64,000 nt of DNA, taken from NCBI GenBank assembly GCA_029259745.1, contig JAJDEO010000035.1, positions 1 to 64,000 of the forward strand, read 5' to 3'. The stretch is from Planctomycetota bacterium. GTDB lineage: Bacteria > Planctomycetota > B15-G4. Below are positions 1-8,725 of this stretch, piece after piece (position 1 is the stretch's first letter; every line of letters starts with the position of its first letter). The position numbers were made by a program, and so were the translations under genes. The notes under the pieces are model-generated. The model worked only from the letters and a program-made list of their open reading frames with translations. It searched no databases and had not been told where the DNA came from.

Positions 1-2
1 TG

Positions 3-2078
3 GGCGCGTTGCTGTACGAGGTGCTCTGCGGCGCTCCGCCCTTCGACGCGAGCGCAATGGGTTTCGCCGAGTTGTTGCGCGCGATCCAGTTCGACGAGCC
101 GGAGCGGCCGAGCGAGCGCCACAGACGCTCGAACGAAACAACGCTGGGCAGCCGCTTGCCGCCAGACGTGGATTGGATCGCGTTGAAGTGCCTCGAGAAG
201 GACCGCGAGCGGCGCTACTCCTCGGCAAGCGCCCTGGCCGCGGATGTGCACCGCTACCTGGAGGGGCGCCCTTTGGACGCTGCGCCGCCAAGCACGTGGT
301 ACCGCGCCTGCAAGCTCGCGCGGCGCCACCGACTCAGTTCGATTGCAGCAACGCTCGTACTCCTGGGGTTCGTGACGGGCGTCATCGGCATTGGCATTGG
401 GTTCGTGGAGGCACGCACCCAGCGTGACTTGGCAACTCGAGCGCAGGGGGATGCCGAGCGCCAGCGCGACGTGGCCCAATCCGTGCTGCGCTTCATGGAC
501 CGCGACTTGCTCTCGTCCGCGCGCCCCAGCATCGACGAAGGGAGCGGGCGCGATGTGCGCTTGATCGAGGTGATCGAGACGGCGGCGGGTCGACTCGAAC
601 GCGGTGAAACCGTGGCGGATATCGGCGACGACCCGCTGGTGCTGGCGCCGATTCACGTCATGGTGTCCCAGGTGTTCGACGCGCTCAGCGAGCACGAGCG
701 AGCGCTGCGACATGTGGACGAGGCGCTGGCCGAATACGACCGCGCGGGCCTGGCCGAGTCCCGCGCCGCGCTGAGCGCCGCCAGCTTTCGGGCCGGGGTG
801 TTGCGCAACCTGGGGCGTATCGAGCAAGCGCTCGAGCAGGCGCGCGCCGTGCTCGCGATGCAGATCCGAGAGCTCGGCGAGCAGCACCCGGACGCTCTCG
901 CGACTCAGCTCGTACTCGCTTCGGCCATGAATCACGCGGGTCAGTCCGTCGATGCTGCGAGGAAGGTCGAAGAGCTCGCCGCCGCACTGGAGACCCTGCC
1001 CGAGGCTCCCCTCGAACTTCGCGCGCGCACGTACACCCAGCTGGGGATCACGGCGTCTTCGAACGAGGACTTCGAGGCAGCAGAGCGCTACTTCGGACTC
1101 GCACTCGATCTCGCGCGGACGCGCTATTCGGCGGCCGACCCCAAGGTCCAAACCGCGGTCGCGAACCTCGGCGCTGTCTTGATGAACCGCGGGCGACACG
1201 ACGTGTCCGTCGAACTGTTCGAACAAGCCCTGGAGGGACTGCTCGGTCCCCTGGGGTCGCGCGACAGCGGCGTCCTGCTCATTCGCAGGAACCTGGCGGA
1301 CGCGCGTCTGCAGTTGGGACAGGTGGACGAAGCCCGGGCGGAGCTCGAGGTCCTGCTGCGCGACAGCCAGCAAGTGTTCGGCCCCGACCACGCACGAACC
1401 GCGGCCGTCGGCGCGAGTCTGGCGAGTTGCTTTCTGGCGCAGGGCGACCTCGACACTGCCGAGCGCATGCTGCGCCGCGCCTACGAAGGGACGGTGGCAA
1501 GCGCCGGGCCCGACGCGCGGGAGGCGCAGATCCGCCGCGCAGACCTGGTCGACGTTCTCTTCCGACGCGATCGCGATCGCGGGCTGACCGACGAGCTGTT
1601 CGAGCTCGCGGACGAGGACGTCGCGTCGCGGCGACGCACGGTCGGAGATGCGCACCCCCTGACCGTACGAGCACTGGCGAATCAGGCCATGCTGCTCGAG
1701 CACGACGGGCAAGTGGAACGGGCAGAGGAGATCTATCACACGGCGCTCGAAACCGCGCGACCCGCGCTCGGCGCGACGCACCCGGAGATTCAAGCGCTCG
1801 AAGGTGGATTGGTGGACCTCCTGCGCAATCAGGGCCGCTTGGACGAAGCGGAACACGGTGCGCGGCAATCGCTCGCTGTGTTCGAGTCCGTGGGCGTGAC
1901 TTCGGGTGTCGCGGTGGGTCAGGCCCACGCGCGTTTGGCGTTCGTGCTCGTGGACCAGGAACGTTTCGGCGAAGCGACGGAGGCCCTCGAGCACGCACGC
2001 GCCATCCTGGAGCCCGCGCTCGGCGCGGACGACGTTTGGGTGCGTTTCATCGATCAGCTCTTGGACGAGATGCCGTAG
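3..2078 (+). CDS. Ser/Thr protein kinase with TPR repeats (5' truncated)
   Basis: The reading frame is open from the window edge, so the N-lobe and active-site loop lie outside. What remains starts in the C-lobe of a Hanks-type kinase (GALLYEVLCGAPPF, then DVDWIALKCLEKDRERRY), the usual place where the kinase ends. A basic stretch and one membrane segment follow, about residues 113-136 of the visible part. The rest is a long helical region with tetratricopeptide-like repeats; motifs such as GEQHPDALATQLVLASAM and GATHPEIQAL resemble the TPR_10/TPR_12 type. This architecture (cytoplasmic kinase, one membrane pass, TPR sensor) is common in Planctomycetota. The likely role is signal transduction with TPR-mediated partner binding; the partner is unknown. 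The stop codon TAG shares its last base with the repeat at 2078-2161. Kinase assignment is firm; substrate is unknown. Confidence 0.9.
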   Translation, partial: GALLYEVLCGAPPFDASAMGFAELLRAIQFDEPERPSERHRRSNETTLGSRLPPDVDWIALKCLEKDRERRYSSASALAADVHRYLEGRPLDAAPPSTWYRACKLARRHRLSSIAATLVLLGFVTGVIGIGIGFVEARTQRDLATRAQGDAERQRDVAQSVLRFMDRDLLSSARPSIDEGSGRDVRLIEVIETAAGRLERGETVADIGDDPLVLAPIHVMVSQVFDALSEHERALRHVDEALAEYDRAGLAESRAALSAASFRAGVLRNLGRIEQALEQARAVLAMQIRELGEQHPDALATQLVLASAMNHAGQSVDAARKVEELAAALETLPEAPLELRARTYTQLGITASSNEDFEAAERYFGLALDLARTRYSAADPKVQTAVANLGAVLMNRGRHDVSVELFEQALEGLLGPLGSRDSGVLLIRRNLADARLQLGQVDEARAELEVLLRDSQQVFGPDHARTAAVGASLASCFLAQGDLDTAERMLRRAYEGTVASAGPDAREAQIRRADLVDVLFRRDRDRGLTDELFELADEDVASRRRTVGDAHPLTVRALANQAMLLEHDGQVERAEEIYHTALETARPALGATHPEIQALEGGLVDLLRNQGRLDEAEHGARQSLAVFESVGVTSGVAVGQAHARLAFVLVDQERFGEATEALEHARAILEPALGADDVWVRFIDQLLDEMP

Positions 2079-2161
2079 CAGCCCGCTGAAGCACTTTCCG
2101 CACCCGAGGGAAAGCATCCGGGCACGCACGGGCCCTCCGAAGTCGTCCTTCAACACGCTGC
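2078..2161. repeat. Short copy of a palindrome-ended dispersed repeat (MITE-like)
   Basis: The left end reads GCAGCCCGCTGAAGCAC and the right end GTCCTTCAACACGCTGC, an imperfect inverted repeat. Both ends match the ends of the 161 bp repeats at 10483-10643 and 29770-29930, but this copy is only about 84 bp and its interior does not match theirs. The first G is also the last base of the upstream TAG stop codon, as in the 10483 copy. The remaining 120 bp up to the next gene show nothing recognisable. Confidence 0.55.
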
Positions 2162-2279
2162 GAGTAGGCGAACGGCGGAGACCTGTTCCGCGCAGCGTCT
2201 GTCCGCCGCTGGCACCGATTCGCGCCACGGAGGGAGACGAAGTTCTCGTCTCGACCCCAGACTCCAGGAGCGCTCTGTG

Positions 2280-3077
2280 ATGTTCAGCCTGTACGACCTC
2301 TTCACCGACCCGATCACCCTCGTGATCGTGGGACTGTTCGCCCTCTTCGCCCTGCTCGAGGCCCGACGCCCGGGCCGCGTTCAGACCAAAGTGTCCGGCT
2401 GGCGTATCAAGGGTGTCTTCTTCCTTCTCGCTACCGTGGTCACGAGCTCCTACGCGCCGCTGCTCTGGGATGGTTGGTTCGGCGAGCATCGTCTGATCGA
2501 CGCCACCAGACTCGGACACTTCGGCGGAGCGGCTGTCGGTCTCCTCCTGCTCGAGCTCGGCATCTATGTCTGGCATCGGACGATGCACAACGTCGACTCT
2601 CTCTGGCGGTGGTTCCACCAGATGCACCACAGTGCCGAACGCATGGATATCTACGGCTCCTTCTACTTCCACCCGCTCGACATGATCGGCTTCTCCGTGA
2701 TCACGAGCGCCTGCCTCGTGCTCGTCCTCGGCTTGACCGTTCCCGCGACCATCGCTGCGAGCCTTACTGCCACGTTCCTCGGCTTCTTCCAGCACACGAA
2801 CCTGCGCACACCGCGCTGGCTCGGCTACGTGATCGCCCGCCCCGAGAGCCACTCGGTCCACCACCAGCGAGGCGTGCACGCATACAACTACGCCGACCTG
2901 CCGCTGTGGGACATGCTGTTCGGCACCTTCAGGAACCCGGCCACATTCGACGCCGAGTGCGGGTTCTGGGACGGCGCTTCCAAGGAGATGCTCTCCATGC
3001 TCGCCGGGCGGGATGTGTGCAAGCCGTATTCAGACCGACGTGGACCCGAAACAGTGACAACCTCCGAGGCGGCCTAG
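2280..3077 (+). CDS. Sterol desaturase / fatty acid hydroxylase superfamily membrane protein
   Basis: A 265-residue integral membrane protein of the di-iron fatty acid hydroxylase superfamily. Hydrophobic segments lie near residues 10-25, 45-65, 85-100 and 140-165. The histidine clusters that bind the two irons are visible: WHRTMHN, FHQMHH and HSVHHQRGVH. Known relatives oxidise sterols, fatty acids, carotenoids or alkylglycerols at the membrane; the substrate cannot be read from sequence. ATG 2280 is chosen over the GTG at 2277 because an AGGAG box (2266-2270) sits about 9 nt upstream. The gene stands alone between the kinase and a convergent operon. Confidence 0.88.
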   Translation: MFSLYDLFTDPITLVIVGLFALFALLEARRPGRVQTKVSGWRIKGVFFLLATVVTSSYAPLLWDGWFGEHRLIDATRLGHFGGAAVGLLLLELGIYVWHRTMHNVDSLWRWFHQMHHSAERMDIYGSFYFHPLDMIGFSVITSACLVLVLGLTVPATIAASLTATFLGFFQHTNLRTPRWLGYVIARPESHSVHHQRGVHAYNYADLPLWDMLFGTFRNPATFDAECGFWDGASKEMLSMLAGRDVCKPYSDRRGPETVTTSEAA

Positions 3078-3383
3078 AACTTGTGAGAAGAGACACGGAT
3101 CGCTTTGTCGCTGACGCCTGTCTGCCTCGCATCAGGTTCACGACTCAATCGTCACCGAAGTCGGCTGGCCAAGCGATTGCTCCAGTGCAAACGAACGCGT
3201 CACCCACCATGTGCCTACATCGATGGTGGCCGAGGTCCCGCCACGGTTGGATTTGGCACTGCGGCTACCGGAGGTCGCGAGGCACCGTCAGCATCCGCTG
3301 AGCCCGGTGACACCCGTCCTCGCCGGGCCTCCACCGAGGACTCCATCCGTGGTTCTCCGCACCTCGAACGCCGAGCGCCGCTC
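3078..3383. other. Intergenic, no recognisable feature
   Basis: About 300 bp between two convergent genes. Short open frames here are compositional and show no family-like motifs. No clear intrinsic terminator hairpin with a T-run was found. Confidence 0.5.
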
Positions 3384-4136
3384 TCAGCCCTTCAGCGTTG
3401 CGACGGCTTCGCTCACCAGGCGGCGGCCGTCGTCGGAGTACCAGGTGTCGAGCCAGGCTTTGAGGTCGGTGGGGCTTGCCATGCTCGCTTTGATCGCTGC
3501 GATGGCGGGGCGGCGGAGGCTCGCTTTGACCTGCGCGTAGGCGGCCGTGGGGATGGCGGCGAGGGCGCGGGCCTTGGCGAGGGCGACGGTCTCGACGTTA
3601 TCCGCGGCCACGATCTCGTGGACGAGGCCGAGGTCCTTCGATGTCGTAGCGTCGAAGAGTTCGCCGCCGAGGCAGGCGCGGGCGAAGGCGTCGGGCGCGA
3701 GCTGGTCGCGGAAGGGTTCGACGACCGTGGACGGCAGGCCGATGCCGAGCGCCGTCTCGTTGATGCCGAAGCGCGTCTTGCCCTCGGCGAGCACGCGCCA
3801 GTCGGCCTGCATCGCGAGCACGCAGCCGCCCGCGATGGCGTGACCGTTGACCGCAGCGACGACGGGGCGCGATGTGCTGAACACGCGCAACATCACGGCG
3901 TCGAAGCGCTGCATGAATGCGCCCATCGCCGCGCGGTCGAAGTCGATGAACGACACGAGATCGAGCCCAGCGCTGAAGAATCGCTCGTAGCCCGTGATGA
4001 CGAGTGCGCGTGCGTCACTCGCCTCGAAGGCGTCGAGCTGCGCGGACAGGCCGTCGAGCAACGCGTCGTTGATCGCATTGGCCTTGCCCGCGTTCATGCG
4101 CAGGACGGCGAGTTCGTCGTGTCGCTCGAGTTGCAT
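3384..4136 (-). CDS. Enoyl-CoA hydratase/isomerase (crotonase) family protein
   Basis: A 250-residue protein, normal length for crotonases. The two oxyanion-hole regions are present: FSAGLDLVSF (about residues 53-62) and NGHAIAGGCVLAM (about 97-109). A glutamate in GINETALGIGLP sits where one catalytic acid of enoyl-CoA hydratase lies, but the second classical glutamate is not obvious, so isomerase or another acyl-CoA activity is possible. It is the last gene of a minus-strand run; its ATG overlaps the stop of the DUF4920 gene as TGATG, which suggests translational coupling. Substrate unknown. Confidence 0.88.
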   Translation of the reverse strand: MQLERHDELAVLRMNAGKANAINDALLDGLSAQLDAFEASDARALVITGYERFFSAGLDLVSFIDFDRAAMGAFMQRFDAVMLRVFSTSRPVVAAVNGHAIAGGCVLAMQADWRVLAEGKTRFGINETALGIGLPSTVVEPFRDQLAPDAFARACLGGELFDATTSKDLGLVHEIVAADNVETVALAKARALAAIPTAAYAQVKASLRRPAIAAIKASMASPTDLKAWLDTWYSDDGRRLVSEAVATLKG

Positions 4137-4642
4137 CAGGCGTCGTTGCCGTCGCCGAGCTGTACGCCCGTCGCCACGAACGAGTATTCCTTCGACGGCT
4201 CGGTCACCGCCGCGGCTTCCTCGTGCTTGCCGGCGTCTTCGAGGTAGTGCTTCACGTCGGCGACGGACACCTCCTTGACCTCGAACGTGCCCTGCAGACG
4301 CGCCTTCTTGCCCGTCGAATCGAGCGGGACGAAGAACCCGTAGTCCTTGAACGTGACGCGCACGGTTTCGTCGCCAGCCGCATCAGACGACAGCGTCATC
4401 CAGCAGCCCTTCTTCGAGCACACGTCGTTCGCGACAGCCTCGATCGCGACGTCCTTGCCGTCGAATGCGGCGGGGTCGGCAAGGACCTCACCGAGCGTGG
4501 CGAACTCGGTGGTGGTGAGCTCGGCGCCGAAGGCTTCCCAGCCCGCGGGGACTGCTGCCGTGGTGGTGATGTCTGCGGGCGTGCTGCCACAGGCGGCGAC
4601 GAGTGTGAGGAGAGCGGCAAGGCCGAGCGTGCGGAGTGACAT
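4136..4642 (-). CDS. DUF4920 family lipoprotein
   Basis: A 168-residue predicted lipoprotein. The start at 4642 gives a short signal sequence ending in LTLVAACGS, a lipobox with the lipidated Cys at about residue 18; the longer open frame upstream lacks a signal. The core matches DUF4920: a Cys-rich segment CSKKGCWMTL followed by FKDYGFFVPLDSTGKKARLQG. Members of this family are small envelope proteins of unknown function; the two cysteines may bind metal or form a disulfide. It lies 70 bp downstream of ridA and overlaps the crotonase gene by one base (TGATG). Family assignment is by motif recall. Confidence 0.8.
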   Translation of the reverse strand: MSLRTLGLAALLTLVAACGSTPADITTTAAVPAGWEAFGAELTTTEFATLGEVLADPAAFDGKDVAIEAVANDVCSKKGCWMTLSSDAAGDETVRVTFKDYGFFVPLDSTGKKARLQGTFEVKEVSVADVKHYLEDAGKHEEAAAVTEPSKEYSFVATGVQLGDGNDA

Positions 4643-4712
4643 GGCGAGAATCGCTTGAGCTTGAAGTGACGTGTGAACGGGAATCGTAGCAGCCGAGCCC
4701 GCGGGACGCCCG

Positions 4713-5093
4713 TCAGTCGGCGACGGCCGCGATGACGTCGATCTCCACTTCGGCACCCTTCTTCAGTTCGCGCGTCGGGACGACGACGCGCGCCGGGCGG
4801 TGGTCGCCGAAGAACTCTGCGAACGCCTTGTTCACGCGCGGCCAGAGCTCGACGTCGGAGATGTACACGTTGGCCTTGAGGACGTGGTCGATGCTGCTGC
4901 CGGCACCGAGCAAGACGGCCTCGACGTTTTGCAGCGTGCGCGTCGTCTGGCGTTCGATCGAGCCGCCGATCATGCCGCGCGAGGCGGGGTCGACCGGGAG
5001 CTGGCCCGACACATAGACGACGCCGGCGTGGATCACGGCCTGGGAGTAGTGCCCGGCGGGGGCCGGTGCGTCGGGTGTGGACACGAACTTCAT
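4713..5093 (-). CDS. RidA/YjgF/Rid family protein
   Basis: A 126-residue protein, typical Rid length. The start (STPDAPAPAGHYSQAVIHAGVVYVSGQ) and the C-terminal block RPARVVVPTRELKKGAEVEI are diagnostic; the Arg in RPARVVV matches the substrate-binding arginine of enamine/imine deaminases. RidA hydrolyses reactive 2-aminoacrylate-type enamines in the cytosol. Its ATG overlaps the SRPBCC stop codon as ATGA, so the two are probably translated together. Because Rid paralogues differ, orthology to E. coli RidA is not claimed. Confidence 0.92.
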   Translation of the reverse strand: MKFVSTPDAPAPAGHYSQAVIHAGVVYVSGQLPVDPASRGMIGGSIERQTTRTLQNVEAVLLGAGSSIDHVLKANVYISDVELWPRVNKAFAEFFGDHRPARVVVPTRELKKGAEVEIDVIAAVAD

Positions 5094-5566
5094 GATGGGG
5101 TTGTTTCCTTGGTCGCGCGGACGTCAAAGCCGTCCTCGCAGAAGGCTTTGAAGTTGTCGAGGAAGCGTTGGTTCTGTTTGCGGAAGACGCCCGGTGCCAG
5201 CAGCGCCATGAGCCTGAGCGGGATGTTCCTGAAGGAGTACTCGCAGGTGCTCTCCCAACGCGTCTTGTCGGGCCCGAGTTCGATGAAGCGGTTCACGAGT
5301 GTGTTCTGGCCGCCGGCCCAGGAGTAGGTGCCGTTGAACTCGTCGGGGAGGTTGCGCTCGGAGATCTCCTCGGTGAGGACGAGCTTGTGTTTGCCATTGA
5401 GGTACGTGAGCGTGCTGATCGCGCCGGGTTGCCCGGGCTCGCCGCTGACGTGGTCGAAGCTCTGCAGGCCGTCTTGCCAGCGGAACATGTTGTCAGGGTT
5501 GTCGAAGAGTTCGATGACGCGGTCGCGCGGCAGGTCGATGTCGACAGAGACGGTGTAGGGCTTCAT
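5090..5566 (-). CDS. SRPBCC family protein
   Basis: A 158-residue protein of the START-like SRPBCC fold. The opening VSVDIDLPRDRVIELFDNPD, the middle LTYLNGKHKLVLTEEI and the closing helix RKQNQRFLDNFKAFCEDG fit polyketide-cyclase-like members that hold a hydrophobic ligand in a deep cavity. ATG 5566 has an AGGAG box about 8 nt upstream. It is the first gene of the minus-strand run SRPBCC - RidA - DUF4920 - crotonase. No catalytic residue can be assigned. Confidence 0.85.
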   Translation of the reverse strand: MKPYTVSVDIDLPRDRVIELFDNPDNMFRWQDGLQSFDHVSGEPGQPGAISTLTYLNGKHKLVLTEEISERNLPDEFNGTYSWAGGQNTLVNRFIELGPDKTRWESTCEYSFRNIPLRLMALLAPGVFRKQNQRFLDNFKAFCEDGFDVRATKETTPS

Positions 5567-5659
5567 GGCGGGGCTCCTCGGGACGGGATGATACCGAGTC
5601 GACCCACGGGACTCGGGGGCGGTGGTAGAGTCGTGTCCGGAAATCACCGGGAGAGTGTC

Positions 5660-6520
5660 ATGGCTGCACGTTTTGTCGTCGGGTTTGCCGTTGTCGTGAT
5701 CGCGGCCGTCGGGTTCTTCATGTTCACCGACTCGCAGAGTTCGTTGGACTCGTCCGGGATCGTCGTGGAGCAACCCGGGGAGCGACGCGTCGAGTCGCCG
5801 GAGCCACTCAGCGCTGATCCCATCGACGTTCCCGATGTCGTCGAGGTTGTTGCCGACGACGACGAACCGGACGAGGTCGCGGCGAGTGAACCCGCCAAGC
5901 CGCTGCCGAGTGTCGGCGCGGTCGTCCAGACGACGAACTGGATGGCGGACCAACTCGCGCAGGGACTTCTCACGGAGCAGGACGTTCTCGACTTCGCCGA
6001 AGACATGCTCGGGTATCTCGACGGCGTCGAGCCGACGATCCGCGACAACGGCAACGCCGAGTACACGTTGATCGACAACGACGCCTGCAAGGTCAAGCTC
6101 ACGGCGAAGGGAGCGGGCAACACCTCGAACACGAACGAGTTCGTGCTGCAGGTCGACGCCGCCACGCAGCCGGGCCGGGTCACGGGGCTGTCCAACGACG
6201 GCACGGAACGTACGCGCCTCGAGATGTCCTTCAACCCGAACGACGAGACGCCGAACGTCTCGACGCTCGCGAACGCCGAGTACAAGCAATCGCGCATCTT
6301 CCTCGAGGAGATCGGAACGGATCCCGTCCCCTACGGCGGGGTGCTCACGATTCTCGCCGAAGAGGCGCACACGCGGCAGCTGACCATCCAGCGCTCCGAG
6401 GAGGAGTCCGGGGTCGGAATGCTCCATCGGTTCACCGAGCCCGAGGTCGCGCCGGGAACGCTCCAGAATCCGCGCTTCGGGGGCGTCTTCGCCAAGCTGG
6501 CGAGCTCAAAGGCCCCGTAG
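5660..6520 (+). CDS. Membrane-anchored protein of unknown function
   Basis: A 286-residue protein. Residues 5-22 form one hydrophobic segment (VVGFAVVVIAAVGFFMF), followed by an acidic low-complexity linker (PDVVEVVADDDEPDEVAA) and a soluble domain from about residue 85, so it is probably anchored in the membrane with the domain outside. I do not recognise the domain. ATG 5660 is preceded by GGGAGAG. It is divergent from the SRPBCC operon (93 bp between starts) and about 200 bp upstream of ettA. Confidence 0.7.
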   Translation: MAARFVVGFAVVVIAAVGFFMFTDSQSSLDSSGIVVEQPGERRVESPEPLSADPIDVPDVVEVVADDDEPDEVAASEPAKPLPSVGAVVQTTNWMADQLAQGLLTEQDVLDFAEDMLGYLDGVEPTIRDNGNAEYTLIDNDACKVKLTAKGAGNTSNTNEFVLQVDAATQPGRVTGLSNDGTERTRLEMSFNPNDETPNVSTLANAEYKQSRIFLEEIGTDPVPYGGVLTILAEEAHTRQLTIQRSEEESGVGMLHRFTEPEVAPGTLQNPRFGGVFAKLASSKAP

Positions 6521-6719
6521 GTCGCTCGGCGGCTCTGCGCTGGACGATGGTCCGAGGTTCTCGGCGGTGGATCTGTCGGCCGTTGAGCCCGGCCGGGTCT
6601 CGACTTCCCGCCGCGCGGCGCCACTCGGTACACTTCGCGGTTCGTCGAGCGCCCCCAGGGCGCAGGTCGACGAGCCCCGAGCAGTCGTTTCCCGAGCACC
6701 CGTCACCCGAGCAACTCCC

Positions 6720-8402
6720 ATGGCCGACATCGTCTACACGCTGCAGAACGTCAAGAAGGTCTTCGGCCTGCGCGTGCTGTTCGAAGACGTCAACCTCTCG
6801 TTCCTTCGCAACGCGCGCATTGGCGTCATCGGGCCCAACGGTATGGGCAAGTCGACGCTGCTGAAGATCATCGCCGGTGAAGACGAGGACTACGACGGCG
6901 TCGCCAAGCCGCGGGACGGACTCACGATCGGCTACGTCGCCCAGGAGCCGAAGCTCGACGAGTCGCTGACCGTGCGCGAGAACATCGACAAGGCCGTCGA
7001 GCCCATCCGTCAGATGACGCGCGACTACGAAGCGCTCACCGAGAAGATGGCCGACCCCGACATCGACGCCGACGAGATGGAAAAGCTCATCGAGAAGATG
7101 GGTCGCTTGCAAGATGAGATCGACGCCAAGGACGCGTGGGAGCTCGACCGCCAGATCGACCAGGCCATGCACGCCCTGCAGTGCCCGCCGAACGACAGCC
7201 CCGTGACGAAGCTCTCCGGCGGCGAGCGTCGACGCGTCGCGCTGTGTCGCACGCTCATGGAGCATCCCGACCTGCTCCTGCTCGACGAGCCCACGAACCA
7301 CCTCGATGCCGACACGGTGCGCTGGCTCGAAGCTCACCTCCAGAACTACGACGGCACGATCGTCCTCGTGACACATGACCGCTACTTCCTCGACAACGTC
7401 GTCGGGTGGATGCTCGAGGTCGATCGCGGCACCGCCACGCCGTACGAAGGCAACTACACGGCCTACCTCGAAGCGCGCCAGGAACACATGCGCCAGCGCA
7501 GCAAGTCGAACGACAAGCGCGCGGCGATGATCTCGCGCGAGCTCGACTGGATCCGCCAGAACCCGAAGGGCCGCACGACGAAGAGCAAGGCGCGCGTCGC
7601 GAAGTACGACGACCTCGTCGCCGAGCACCGCAAGCACGTCAAGGACGAGAGCGAGTTCCGGCTCACGATCCCGTTCACGCGCAAGCTCGGCGGGCGCGTT
7701 ATGAACGTGCGTCAGCTCGAGAAGACGTACGGCGATCGCACGCTGTTCAGCGGTCTCGAGTTCGAGCTGCCGCCGGGCGCGATCCTCGGTGTCGTCGGTG
7801 CCAACGGCACGGGCAAGACGACGCTGATGCGCATCGTCGTCGGCCAAGAGACGCCGGAGAAGGGCGAGGTCGAGATCGGCGAAACCGTCGACCTCTGCTA
7901 CCTCGACCAGAGCCGTGAGAAGCTCGAGCCGACGATGTCGGTCTTCGACGCTGTCACAGGCGGCACGGACATGATGCGCGTCGGCGACGAAACGTACCGC
8001 AGCCGCGCCTACCTCGCCCGCTTCAACTTCCGCGGGCAGGAACAGGAGAAGCAGCTCGGCACGCTCTCAGGAGGCGAGCGCAACCGCGTGCAGATGGCGA
8101 AGATGCTCGCGCGCGGCGGCAACGTCATCATTCTCGACGAGCCCACCAACGATCTCGACCTGCCGACCCTGCGCGTGCTCGAAGAGGCGCTGCTCGAGTT
8201 CCCCGGCTGCGTGATCATGGTGACGCATGACCGCTTCTTCATGGATCGCATCGCCACGCACATCCTCGCGTTCGAAGGCGACGGTCAGGTGCACTTCCAC
8301 CCCGGCAACTACGAGAGCTGGGTGGAGCACAAGAAGCAGAAGCGCATCGAGGCTGGGTTGAGCGCGGAAGAAGCCGTCGGGACGCACCGTCGGTTCAACT
8401 GA
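6720..8402 (+). CDS. ettA: Energy-dependent translational throttle ABC-F protein EttA
   Basis: A 560-residue ABC-F ATPase, matching EttA (about 555). The first ABC domain has Walker A GPNGMGKST (residues 38-46), signature LSGGE (about 165) and DEPTNHLD; the second has GANGTGKTT (about 360), LSGGE (about 449) and DEPTNDLD. Between them lies the linker KSNDKRAAMISRELDWIRQ, typical of EttA, which reaches the ribosomal peptidyl-transferase region. There are no membrane segments. EttA gates the first elongation steps in response to the ATP/ADP ratio. The Met in the first P-loop replaces the usual Ala or Ser. ATG 6720 aligns with the usual MADIVYTL-type start. Confidence 0.95.
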   Translation: MADIVYTLQNVKKVFGLRVLFEDVNLSFLRNARIGVIGPNGMGKSTLLKIIAGEDEDYDGVAKPRDGLTIGYVAQEPKLDESLTVRENIDKAVEPIRQMTRDYEALTEKMADPDIDADEMEKLIEKMGRLQDEIDAKDAWELDRQIDQAMHALQCPPNDSPVTKLSGGERRRVALCRTLMEHPDLLLLDEPTNHLDADTVRWLEAHLQNYDGTIVLVTHDRYFLDNVVGWMLEVDRGTATPYEGNYTAYLEARQEHMRQRSKSNDKRAAMISRELDWIRQNPKGRTTKSKARVAKYDDLVAEHRKHVKDESEFRLTIPFTRKLGGRVMNVRQLEKTYGDRTLFSGLEFELPPGAILGVVGANGTGKTTLMRIVVGQETPEKGEVEIGETVDLCYLDQSREKLEPTMSVFDAVTGGTDMMRVGDETYRSRAYLARFNFRGQEQEKQLGTLSGGERNRVQMAKMLARGGNVIILDEPTNDLDLPTLRVLEEALLEFPGCVIMVTHDRFFMDRIATHILAFEGDGQVHFHPGNYESWVEHKKQKRIEAGLSAEEAVGTHRRFN

Positions 8403-8725
8403 TCGCGCGGCGGTATGCATCGCGGTGCATGTTGTGTCGTCACTTTCTTCGTGATTCGCGCAGAGAGTCGAGCGTTCAGAAGTGAATGACTGGTAGGAGC
8501 ACGAACGACGTGCTTCGACCTTTCTGCAGGGCGATTCACCTCGGCACTCGGCGGCTCCCGCGTTCGCGACTCGCACATCGATTGCGGACGAACTCCGTCG
8601 AGCAAGAAGACCGGATCGCCGTGCCCGATCTGCGAGTCGTGTGAATCAACCGACACTTTGAGTGACGTCGTTCGACGTGCGCTCGGTTGTGGTGTTGTTC
8701 GACGACTCTGCATGGGAGAGACGTG
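8403..8725. other. Intergenic region between ettA and a secreted-protein gene
   Basis: About 320 bp with no gene. A small inverted repeat (ATGCA ... TGCAT, about 8415-8430) directly follows ettA but has no T-run. A 9 bp inverted repeat CGACTCGCA / TGCGAGTCG lies near 8568 and 8629. No clear sigma70 promoter was found; an upstream element for the next gene is expected here. Confidence 0.4.

Noticed and set aside
6432..7847. Long minus-strand frame opposite ettA
   Set aside because: Shadow of ettA, which has complete ABC-F motifs.
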